From positions 620,001 to 684,000 of the forward strand of contig NZ_UGSI01000001.1 in assembly GCF_900454495.1 (NCBI RefSeq): a stretch of 64,000 nt of DNA, in the 5' to 3' direction. Every line of letters starts with the position of its first letter. Positions within the stretch are counted from its first letter, which is position 1. Position numbers and translations under genes: made by a program. This DNA comes from Paenibacillus macerans (GTDB lineage Bacteria > Bacillota > Bacilli > Paenibacillales > Paenibacillaceae). The notes under the pieces were generated by a model. That model was not told where the DNA came from. It saw only the letters and a list, made by a program, of their open reading frames with translations, and searched no databases. Shown here piece by piece: positions 33,916 to 42,400 of this stretch.

Positions 33916-34806
33916 TTACGGCGCCTGAAGCTCCGCGTAATATTCGGCCAAAAACCGGCCGAAGCTGCGGGCGGCTTTGGGAAGATACCGCCGCTCCAGC
34001 CAGGCGATCCGGAAGACGCGCCGGCATACGGGGGTTTCGAGGCGCAGCATTTTATAAGGCGGCGTCTCGTCTTTGCGGCATGCGGGCATAAAAGCTACGC
34101 CAAGTCCGGCCTGCACCAGGCTGCCCAAAGCGGACGGTTCGTCCACCTCGCAGACGATGTTCGGCGAAATGCCCGCTTCGCGGCAAAATGACGCGTTTAT
34201 TTTCCGGAACGGATGGCCGGTTTTATATTCGATGAAAGGCTCGGCCGCCACCTCCTCCAGTCGGATGCTGCTGCGCCGTTCCAAGGGATGGCCGGGCGGC
34301 ACCGCCAAAAACACCTCGGCGTCCAGCACCGGCTGCTCGCGGATATCCGGATGATCGATGGAAGCGGCGGTAAAACACAGATCCACCTCGCCGTTTTCCA
34401 GCAAATTTACCAACTCCTCCATGGAAGCGGGCGGCGTTTGCAAAATGCGGAAATTCACTTCCGGATGCTCAGTCCGGTAGGCGCTTATAGCGGAAGTAAT
34501 CCGGCCCAGGTTGTTCGTCGCCAGATGAATGCTTCCCCGTTCGGTTCCCGCCAGATCGGCGACTTCCTTCCGACCTTCCTCAAGCACGTTCAACGCGAGA
34601 TTCACCTTTTTCAAAAACGCTCTGCCGAAGTGGTTGAGCCGGATTTGCCGGCTCTGCCGGTCAAACAGCGGCACGCCCAAATCCTGTTCCAGGCGGGCGA
34701 TCGTTTTGCTCAGCGCGGGCTGGGCGATATGAAGCTCCTGCGCGGCTTTTGTCATATGCTCCAAGCGGGCGACCGTCTGAAAATATTGCAGCTGCAGCAA
34801 TTCCAT
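33916..34806 (-). CDS. LysR family transcriptional regulator
   Basis: The 296-residue protein starts at ATG 34806. The winged helix occupies residues 1-60 (LQYFQTVARLEHMTKAAQELHIAQPALSKTIARLEQDLGVPLFDRQSRQIRLNHFGRAF) and the effector domain about 90-290. The N terminus (MELLQLQYFQTVARLEHMTKAA) resembles CzcR/YybE-type regulators. It diverges from an MFS transporter gene, with an AT-rich intergenic region holding a perfect inverted repeat. The most likely role is control of that transporter in response to a substrate. Confidence 0.9.
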   Translation of the reverse strand: MELLQLQYFQTVARLEHMTKAAQELHIAQPALSKTIARLEQDLGVPLFDRQSRQIRLNHFGRAFLKKVNLALNVLEEGRKEVADLAGTERGSIHLATNNLGRITSAISAYRTEHPEVNFRILQTPPASMEELVNLLENGEVDLCFTAASIDHPDIREQPVLDAEVFLAVPPGHPLERRSSIRLEEVAAEPFIEYKTGHPFRKINASFCREAGISPNIVCEVDEPSALGSLVQAGLGVAFMPACRKDETPPYKMLRLETPVCRRVFRIAWLERRYLPKAARSFGRFLAEYYAELQAP

Positions 34807-34827
34807 ACCGTTCGTTCCTTTCTATTA

Positions 34828-34843
34828 ATATACTGTAGTATAT
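34828..34843. promoter_or_regulatory. Candidate LysR operator between the LysR and MFS genes
   Basis: ATATACT and AGTATAT form a perfect 7-bp inverted repeat with a GT spacer. A second symmetric element (TAATTA...TAATTA) lies at about 34851-34875. Both are in the 126-bp gap between the divergent genes and fit the paired recognition and activation sites of LysR regulators. Confidence 0.5.
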
Positions 34844-34932
34844 GATTTTATAATTAAATATATATTTTTAATTATCAATATGCAAATATAAAATATCTCA
34901 TAACAAAGGTTTTTGAGGGGGCATGATTTGTT

Positions 34933-36315
34933 ATGAGAAAGCAGGCAGAGGGCGATTCAGCCGAAAAGCTGATCCGTATTTTGGCGTTTACGATGGTGCT
35001 CTCGTCGATGAGCGCTACGATGTTTAATATCGTGCTGCCGGAAATTAAAAACGAGTTCCAATTATCCGTGGCGCAGGTCAGCTGGGTATCCACCATTTAT
35101 ATGCTGATCTATGCGATCGGATCGGTCATCTACGGGAAATTGGCCGACGTATTCAGGTTCAAAAATTTAATCACGTTTGGCTTGGCCGTGTTTTGTCTGG
35201 GCTCGCTCGCCGGGCTTGCCGCCCAGGCGTTTTGGATGGTGCTGGCCGGGCGGGTTTTGCAGGCGGCGGGAGCGGCGGTCATTCCGGCGGCGGCGATGAT
35301 CATTCCCGTCCGCCACTTTCCGCCCGAACGCCGCGGATACGCGCTCGGCATCACGGCAACCGGACTGGCTGTCGGGGGGGCGATCGGACCGGTCGTCTCG
35401 GCGCTAATCGTCAGTCTGGTCGATTGGCGTTGGCTGTTTTGCATTCCGATGCTGATGCTTGTCACCTTGCCGTTTTACCGCCGTTATTTAAGCGAGCAGG
35501 CGCCCAAATACGCCAAAGTCGATTGGCTGGGGGCCGGTCTGCTGGGCGGTGCGGTTGCGTTGCTGCTGCTGGGCGTTACTTACGGCCGAATTACCTTCTA
35601 TCTGGGCAGCCTGCTCCTGTTCTTGTTGTTTTTTATCCGCAACCGGACTGCGGCTCACCCGTTCGTGGATCCGCAGCTTTTCCGCAACAGAAGTTATTCC
35701 CTGGGGCTGCTCATAGCCATACTGGCGATGGGGATCGGTTACGCGCTCCCGTTCTTGACGCCGCAGCTGCTGGCGGATGTCAACGGGCTTGCCTCGGGCT
35801 GGATTGGCTTCGCTATGGTTCCGGGGGCGGCGGTGTCGGCTGTTCTGGGCAGAGCTGGAGGCAAGCTGGCGGATGCCAAGGGCAACCCGTTTGTGTTTTG
35901 CAGCGCGTCCATGCTGCTGCTGGTTTGCTTTACCCTGATCTCGATCTTCGCGGGAGCGGCGGTCCCCATCATTGCAATATTATTGATCCTTGGCAACGTC
36001 GGACAGATGTTTATGCAAATTGCCTTGACAGGCACGATATCGCGGACGCTGGCCAAGGAACAGACCGGGGTTGGCATGGGGCTGTTGTCGATGTCGAACT
36101 TTCTTTCCGGCGCGGTGGCGGCCGGCGTCTACAGCAAGGCTGTGGATCAAGGCGGCAGCGTGCATTGGAACCCGTTAAACCTGTTTGCGAATTCCGGTGT
36201 TTACAGTAATATCTATCTCATTCTCGCAGCTTTGGAGATGATTATGGTACTTTTTTATTATTTTTACTTTTTGCGAAATGAACGGCCCCGTCTGCAAAGT
36301 TCGTCTATCAACTGA
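34933..36315 (+). CDS. MFS efflux transporter, 14-helix DHA2-like (TetL-type)
   Basis: The 460-residue protein starts at ATG 34933, after GAGGGGG. It has about fourteen helices. The loop 2-3 motif is GSVIYGKLADVFRFKN, matching motif A (G..adr.GrkR) in the DHA2 form, and motif C is ALGITATGLAVGGAIGPVVSALI (G-x8-G-x3-GP), typical of drug/H+ antiporters. The beginning (LIRILAFTMVLSSMSATMFNIVLPEIKNEFQLSVAQVSWVSTIYMLIYAIGSVIYGKLAD) closely resembles TetA(L)/YwoG-type proteins. The substrate is unknown. Expression is probably controlled by the divergent LysR protein. A c-di-GMP riboswitch follows, but it belongs to the next gene. Confidence 0.88.
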   Translation: MRKQAEGDSAEKLIRILAFTMVLSSMSATMFNIVLPEIKNEFQLSVAQVSWVSTIYMLIYAIGSVIYGKLADVFRFKNLITFGLAVFCLGSLAGLAAQAFWMVLAGRVLQAAGAAVIPAAAMIIPVRHFPPERRGYALGITATGLAVGGAIGPVVSALIVSLVDWRWLFCIPMLMLVTLPFYRRYLSEQAPKYAKVDWLGAGLLGGAVALLLLGVTYGRITFYLGSLLLFLLFFIRNRTAAHPFVDPQLFRNRSYSLGLLIAILAMGIGYALPFLTPQLLADVNGLASGWIGFAMVPGAAVSAVLGRAGGKLADAKGNPFVFCSASMLLLVCFTLISIFAGAAVPIIAILLILGNVGQMFMQIALTGTISRTLAKEQTGVGMGLLSMSNFLSGAVAAGVYSKAVDQGGSVHWNPLNLFANSGVYSNIYLILAALEMIMVLFYYFYFLRNERPRLQSSSIN

Positions 36316-36411
36316 GGCTAAAGTCGCAAAAAAATACTAAAAATTTTAGATTTTTTCGTCTTATTGGGCTAATAAATGACGCCAACGCTTCCGATAGAGA
36401 TAGAGAAGGAC

Positions 36412-36515
36412 ATAAAACTTTACACGATAATGGCAAACCTGTCGAAAGGCAGGGACGCAAAGCTACAGGGCCTGTAAATTTTTTACTGGCAGCCAGTTAC
36501 CGAAGGAGGTTTTAT
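36412..36515 (+). promoter_or_regulatory. Cyclic di-GMP-I (GEMM-I) riboswitch
   Basis: The core shows the conserved parts in order: CACGATAATGGCAAACC, a hairpin closed by a GAAA tetraloop (CTGTCGAAAGGCAG), GGGACGCAAAGC, then a second arm and TGGCAGCCAGTTACCG. Flanking sequences extend the P1 helix: ATAAAACTTT at 36412-36421 can pair with GAGGTTTTAT at 36506-36515, which includes the GGAGG ribosome binding site of the downstream gene. Ligand binding, which stabilises P1, should therefore block translation. This is a prediction from base pairing. No terminator is seen in the expression platform. Confidence 0.9.
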
Positions 36516-36520
36516 TTTTT

Positions 36521-37327
36521 ATGCGTAAATTGATGTTTGCAACGTTGACCCTTGTACTTTTGTTTGCCGGTTTCGGCGGGACAGGGGCGCGGGCGGCCGA
36601 ACTTGAGGGCTGGCTCAATAAGGACAACCTGTCTCAGGGAGCGGTGACCATTCATTACGACGTGAAGCTGAATGTCAAGACCAAGCTGGTGATCGAGAAA
36701 GGGAACAATAAGTATACCTATAATCTGACCTACGGTGCCCAAGGAGAGACGTTCCCGCTGCAAATGGGCAACGGGGATTACACGATCAGCCTGTTGGAAC
36801 AGATTAAAGGGACTACGTACCGCCTTGTGCAGAAGGATACGGTGAAGCTTGATTTGCAGGATGAGACGCCGGTCTATCTGAGTTCGACGCAAAATGTGAA
36901 TTGGAATATAGACGGTCTGGCGGCAAAGAAGGCGGCGGAGCTGACGAAAGATGCGGCTGCCGATGAAGATAAAGTGAAGGCCATTTATAATTACATCATC
37001 CGCACCATCAAATACGACGACAGCCTGGCGTTTACCGCTACATCGAATTACCTGCCGAATATCGAGCGTACCTTGACTGCCAAGAAGGACACCTGCTACG
37101 GCTTTTCCTCCCTGTTTGCGGGGATGCTGCGCAGCGTTGGGGTTCCGGCCAAGCTGGCGATGGGATCTTCCGACTATGTAAAAACATATCACGCCTGGAA
37201 TGAAGTTTATATAAACGGACGCTGGGTGGTTATCGACACGACGGCCGATGCCGGCTGGAATGGAACGACGACCGCTTTTACAATGATCAAAGATGCTTCG
37301 AAATATAAGGCGGACAAGTTATACTAA
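36521..37327 (+). CDS. Secreted transglutaminase-like protein
   Basis: The 268-residue protein starts at ATG 36521, 11 bp after GGAGG within the riboswitch. A signal peptide (about residues 1-26) ends near ARAAEL. The second half is a transglutaminase-like core with the Cys-His-Asp triad: Cys in TAKKDTCYGFSSLFAGMLRSVGVPAKLAMG, His in YHAWNEVYINGRWVVIDTTAD, and Asp in VVIDTTAD. It may cross-link or hydrolyse protein on the cell surface. The N-terminal 120 residues form an all-beta region of unknown type. It is the only gene directly under the riboswitch. A terminator follows. Confidence 0.88.
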   Translation: MRKLMFATLTLVLLFAGFGGTGARAAELEGWLNKDNLSQGAVTIHYDVKLNVKTKLVIEKGNNKYTYNLTYGAQGETFPLQMGNGDYTISLLEQIKGTTYRLVQKDTVKLDLQDETPVYLSSTQNVNWNIDGLAAKKAAELTKDAAADEDKVKAIYNYIIRTIKYDDSLAFTATSNYLPNIERTLTAKKDTCYGFSSLFAGMLRSVGVPAKLAMGSSDYVKTYHAWNEVYINGRWVVIDTTADAGWNGTTTAFTMIKDASKYKADKLY

Positions 37328-37354
37328 GCCAGTTCAATAATAAGACGAATAGGA

Positions 37355-37396
37355 AAAAAAAGAGCCTTGAACGACTGTTCAAGGCTTCTTTGTTTG
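37355..37396 (+). terminator. Terminator after the transglutaminase-like gene
   Basis: AGCCTTGAAC and GTTCAAGGCT, with a GACT loop, make a perfect 10-bp stem followed by TCTTTGTTT; upstream As allow both directions. Confidence 0.88.
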
Positions 37397-37458
37397 GGCG
37401 GGATATGCTAATCTTCTTATAAAGGGGAAGAGTATCCAAGCGGGGGAGTCTGGCTCTT

Positions 37459-38598
37459 ATGAGAGTAATACTTGTGGATGATGAACAACTGGCCTTGAAT
37501 TATATGGAACGGTTATTGCTGAAGCTTGCCGACGTGGAGGTTGTCGGGAAATTTACCGACCCCGTCAAGGGGATGGGCGAAATTCTCCAAGAACGTGTGG
37601 ATGTGCTGTTTTTGGACATCAGCCTGCCGGAAATCAACGGTATTGAACTGGCGGAACGGATTTTGGAAGCAAGACCGGAGATACATATCGTTTTTGTCAC
37701 GGCGTATGATGAATATGCCATAAAAGCCTTTGAGTTAAACGCTCTGGATTATGTGCTCAAGCCGATCAGAGCCGAGCGCCTGGCCAAAACCGTGGATCGG
37801 ATTCAGGAGCGGCTGAAAGCGGGACAGGAGCAAGTCGCCGGTTCCGAACAGGATATCAAAATATGCTTGTTCAAACAGGTAAAGGTGGAGGCGCGGCATG
37901 GACAGCCGACCCTCCTGCAGTGGCGCACGACGAAGGCGCAGGAGTTGTTTCTCTATCTCTTGCAGCACCGGGGAAGGTTGGTCCGAAAGTCTACTTTGAT
38001 CGATGTCTTATGGCCGGAATACGAGACGGACAAGGTCAACTCGCAATTATATACGTCCGTGTACCATATTCGGAAAACACTTAAGCCTTACGGAGACCAT
38101 TTTCAAATTGTGAATACGATGGAGGGTTACATCCTGAATACCCATCAGGTCCGCTTGGATATCGACGAATGGGAGGCCAAGCTGGCTGCGCTGCCGCCCG
38201 TGTCCGGCGATTCGCTGGACGCATATTTGGAGACGATGAAAATCTACACCGGAGATTATCTGCAGGAATACGATTACTGGTGGACGGAAAGCGAGCGCCA
38301 GCGGCTCAAGGCCATTTGGCTTCACACTTCGCTGGCGATCGCCGATTGGTACCTCGGGCAAGAGCTTTGGGAGAAGGCGGGAGCTTACTATCACAACATC
38401 CGCACCCTTCATCCCCAGGAAGAGGCGCCTTATTTTGCCCTCATGAAAATATACGCACTGCAGCAGAACTTTGCCATGGTGCACCGTCAGTACCGCGAAC
38501 TCGCAGCCGTACTGAAGGAGGAACTGAACGTGGAGCCCAGCCACTACATAACGGAATGGTATGGACAATTTACGGAGAAAGCGGGGCAGGCACGTTAA
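37459..38598 (+). CDS. Response regulator with winged helix and BTAD domain (SARP-like)
   Basis: The 379-residue protein starts at ATG 37459. The receiver (residues 1-120) has the DDE acidic pair, the phosphoacceptor Asp in VLFLDISLPEINGIELA, the Thr in FVTAYDEYAIKAF and the Lys-Pro in DYVLKPIRAERL. A short winged-helix region follows (about 150-235: RTTKAQELFLYLLQHRGRLVRKSTLIDVLWPEYETDKVNSQLYTSVYHIRKTL). A BTAD domain comes last (240-370; YWWTESERQRLKAIW, LHPQEEAPYFALMKIYALQQNFAMVHRQY). Such REC-BTAD proteins occur in Paenibacillus. No histidine kinase gene is adjacent, so its partner is unknown. It may control the neighbouring surface genes. Confidence 0.9.
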   Translation: MRVILVDDEQLALNYMERLLLKLADVEVVGKFTDPVKGMGEILQERVDVLFLDISLPEINGIELAERILEARPEIHIVFVTAYDEYAIKAFELNALDYVLKPIRAERLAKTVDRIQERLKAGQEQVAGSEQDIKICLFKQVKVEARHGQPTLLQWRTTKAQELFLYLLQHRGRLVRKSTLIDVLWPEYETDKVNSQLYTSVYHIRKTLKPYGDHFQIVNTMEGYILNTHQVRLDIDEWEAKLAALPPVSGDSLDAYLETMKIYTGDYLQEYDYWWTESERQRLKAIWLHTSLAIADWYLGQELWEKAGAYYHNIRTLHPQEEAPYFALMKIYALQQNFAMVHRQYRELAAVLKEELNVEPSHYITEWYGQFTEKAGQAR

Positions 38599-38642
38599 GC
38601 CGCCCGCTTCCGGCGTTTTTTTATCATAGAACAAGCAATCTT

Positions 38643-38668
38643 GACCGGCCGTTGGCCGGTTTTTTTGT
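38643..38668 (+). terminator. Terminator after the REC-BTAD regulator
   Basis: ACCGGCC and GGCCGGT with a GTT loop are followed by seven Ts. A weaker hairpin (GCCGCCCGCTTCCGGCG) with Ts lies just after the stop codon. Confidence 0.85.
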
Positions 38669-38771
38669 TCAGAATTTGTATAGATCTTGCGCGTATACTC
38701 CGAATGAACCATTTCAGTCGAATTTTCTGCGGCCTTTTCGCAACGTTCGCAATTAAGGGAGTTTTTTGGAG

Positions 38772-39242
38772 ATGAATGTAGTCGGCCATTTCAGGGACGA
38801 TTCACGGGGGGTGGAACTGCCCTCGCTTACGGAGATCGAATTGACGAAACAAGATAAAAGGAAACGGAGCAGGGGTTTCTATATGGATTACCGGGGGAAC
38901 CGGGTAGGGATCGTAGCCACGCGGCATGGCCCTGTATTTTTTTGCAACGGTCAGTTTTATCTATTGCAAGAGCGGGAGCGGGACTATCATTTTTCGCTGC
39001 AACGCCGGAAGGGCAGAAATTTTTTTCGTTTTGAGTGGCGCGGCGAGTTCAAGCTGAGGTTCGTTTACCCCCAGGTAGTCTATCGGGACGGCCGAAGCCG
39101 GGAAACCGACGAAGTTAGCGATTTTTGCCACTGGCTGGTGGAGGCCGTAAAGAAAAAAAATTTCTTTGCGTTTTATACGTTGGGTTTTGAAGCAGGGGAT
39201 CAGACAACTTTCACAATAGAACTGCGGGAGCTATTAAAATAA
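38772..39242 (+). CDS. Hypothetical protein between regulator and adhesin
   Basis: The 156-residue frame may start at ATG 38772 (GGGAG at 38757-38761), or at TTG 38766. The protein is hydrophilic, without signal peptide or membrane helix. It is rich in Arg, Phe and Tyr with many charged pairs (QDKRKRSRGFYMDYRGNRVG, LQERERDYHFSLQRRKGRNFFRFEWRGEFKLRFVY). It looks like a compact mixed beta protein. I recognise no family; a PilZ-like domain was considered but the RxxxR and DxSxxG motifs are absent. It lies 168 bp before the adhesin gene and on the same strand, so a role in the surface module is possible. Confidence 0.55.
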   Translation: MNVVGHFRDDSRGVELPSLTEIELTKQDKRKRSRGFYMDYRGNRVGIVATRHGPVFFCNGQFYLLQERERDYHFSLQRRKGRNFFRFEWRGEFKLRFVYPQVVYRDGRSRETDEVSDFCHWLVEAVKKKNFFAFYTLGFEAGDQTTFTIELRELLK

Positions 39243-39410
39243 TCATAATTTTTGTTGAATTTTTTTATAATTTGTTGAGAATTTGTTCAGAACGACGAAT
39301 TAAGATGAAAGCGTCGCCCAATTACATAAACCGGACGAGGAGGGAATTGGAAAAAAATTAAGATATTATAAATGAACACATTTGAGATAAGGAGGGAGTG
39401 CTCTAAAAGC

Positions 39411-42400
39411 ATGAAGAAAAAATGGATGGCTTTACTCATGGCCGGCGCGTTGTTCTTCCAAGGCGTCTTTGGTATGGGAGCGGCGCAGGTCAGCGCAAAT
39501 CCGGATGAAGCTTCCGGCGGAGAGGCTGCGTACAGTGCGACCGATGCTACGTATGGACTGGCTGCCCCTGCAGGTGCGGCTGCGGCTGCGGCCGAAAATG
39601 CAGACAGCATCATTAAGGGAGTCCTAGTTAAGGATGCGAAGGGGACGGTAATCGACGCGGTTTACAATCCCGCCAATCAGCAGCGTTCCAAGTTGGGAGA
39701 CGCCGTCAGCATCGAATACGAATGGGAGCTGCCGGATGGACATGGCTACACAAACGGCAGCACATTTGAATTCAAAATCCCTAAGGAGTTTAAAATTTTC
39801 AACGAGGTAAACGGCAAGTTGACGATCGACGACGGCAGTTCAATCGCCGATTTCACGGTTGGCACGAACGGCGATGTGAAGATCGTGTTCAACGAAAACG
39901 TCGACAATTCGAGAGTCTGGGGCACCTTTAAGGTTAATACGGTGCTTAGCGAAGAGATCAAGGGCAGAGCGGATGTGCCGATTTCTTTCCCGATTCAGGG
40001 CGGAGAGCAGAATGCTGTGATCAAGCTCGCGCCGAAGGACGGATCGCTCCTGAAAAAGACCGGGATTGCCGACAAGGACAAATCCATCACCTGGACGATC
40101 GACGTCAATACCTCGCTCGACAAGATCGACAATGCGAAAGTATCCGACCAGATTCCGCCGGGACTGAAGCTGGATGAAAGCTCGATCAAGGTTTACGAGC
40201 TGCTGCCGAATGTCGACAGAGGGCCTGACTTGGGGAATTTGGTCGAACCTGGCTCCACAACCTACGGAACGGCCGTTGAACCGGACGGTTCGGGATTCCA
40301 GGTCAATTTTAATCAGCCAAGCATCAATTCGGCTTACCGCATTCAATACACGACTTTGGTAACGGGTGAGGAAGAGACCGAATTTACGAACAGCGCGAAG
40401 TTGACCGGAGACAATGGCGTTTCGAAGGCGGATGATGAGACGATTACGATTACCCGCACGCCGCTTTTCACCAAAAAGGACACCTCCTACGATAAAGAGA
40501 CTCAGACGGTGACCTGGAGAGTGCAATACAATTATGGTGAAAAGACGATAACCCCAGCCGGCGAAAGGCTGATTCATGACCGTTTCAACAACAGCATGGT
40601 GCTGGTGGAGGATTCGGTCAAAGTGCTTAAGCCAGGAACGAACGAACCGGCTGACGGCATCACGTACAAAGTAATTCCGGTGACCGATGACAACGGCAAA
40701 AACGGGTTCGATTTGCAATTTGAATCAGAGGTTACTACCGCCTATGACATTGAATATCAAACCAAAGCGATAGACCGCATTTATAAGGATACTCCGGTTA
40801 CTAACGACATCTATGCAACGGTCGACGGCAAGGAGAGAAAGGGTTCCGATTCGTTCACCTTTAAGAGCGGAATTGGGGTAAAATCATTTGGCGGTGTCGA
40901 TTACAGCGCTAAGATAATCACCTGGAACATCGTCGTCAACGAAGATAAGCAGCCGATGACGAATCTGGTGATCAAGGATACGTTTACGAGCGGCGGTCTG
41001 GAATTTATTCCGAGCAGCGTTAAAGTAACCTCACCGGGGAAAACAGTAACCAGTTCCACATACGATTTAGAGGTTGAAGACCCAACCAAAGGGTTTACTT
41101 TAACGTTTAACGAAGAAATAACGGATAAGTACACCATTACCTACAGTACGAAGTTTACTCCGGACAAATATCCGTATCTGAACGAGGCAACATTGGATTG
41201 GACGGAAAACACGCCTGGAGTTGCGTACCCACTCCAGGCTCCGTTTAAACCGAATACCGAAACACAGCAAAACGGCCGTAAAGTTGGAAAAAGTTATGAT
41301 CCGAAGACCAAGGTACTCACCTGGGAGATCGTAGCCAACTATAACGGCAACCTGGTCAACAACGCGGTGTTGACCGACAAATTAGAAGCGGATCAAAAAC
41401 TGCTGAAAGATGAAGTGAAAGTTTATAAAGCGACCATAGGGGCTGATGGTTCGGTAGTTCGGGGAACCGAGGTAACGGATCCCGCCCAAATTACCGAGGC
41501 GGCGGATAATACGTTCCGCATCGAACTGGGAGATATCAACTCGCCTTACGTAATCACGTTCAAAACCAAGCTGGAGAACGTGCTGGTCGTCGATAAAGTG
41601 CCGAATACGGCGGTTATGACCGGAGGCGACGGTAAACTCTGGAGCTGGCACGCCGACTTGCCGATCCCGCGCGGCGGCGAATACGTCAACAAAAGCGGTA
41701 CGCAAAACGGCGGCAAAATCGATTGGAAAATCGTGATCAACGGAAGCCAATCCTACGTCGAGAACGCAACCATCATCGATACGCCGAGCCCAAACCAGGT
41801 TTTGCTTCCCGACTCCTTCGAACTATACGAAGCGGTCGTGAACTCGGACAAGAGCGTGACTCCGGTCGGGGGGAAGCTGACGAAGGACCAGGATTACTTC
41901 CTGACGATCAAGACGGACCCGGAAAACGACAGCCAAGCGTTTGAGCTTAAGTTTGCCGCAGAGTTCATAGAAAACGCCTGCGTTCTGCAGTATTCGTCGG
42001 AAATCGCGGTCTCTGCCGACCGGGAAGAAGTAACGAATACGGCAAGCTTTGCGGGCGAAGGTATCAAAAACGTTTCCCAGGAGTCTTCGAACAAGATTCA
42101 GGTGCGCTTTACCGACGGTTCGGGCACCGGTTCGGGCCTCCGCGGTTCTTTGGAACTAACGAAGGTCGATAAGGCTGATCCAACCCAAAAACTGGCTGGC
42201 GCTACCTTTGAACTGCTGGACAGCGACGGTAAGCTGCTCGGAGAGAAGACCACCGATGAGGAAGGCAAACTGACCTTTACCAAGCTGCGGTACGACCAAG
42301 TTTACAGCCTGGTGGAAACGGGAGCGCCTGCCGGATATCTTCTCAACGGTACGCCGCTGACCGTTAAGCTTGACGAAAAAGCCAAATCGACCGGCGGTGT

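Noticed and set aside
38772..39242. PilZ domain in the unknown protein before the adhesin
   Set aside because: The RxxxR and D/NxSxxG motifs needed for c-di-GMP binding are not found.
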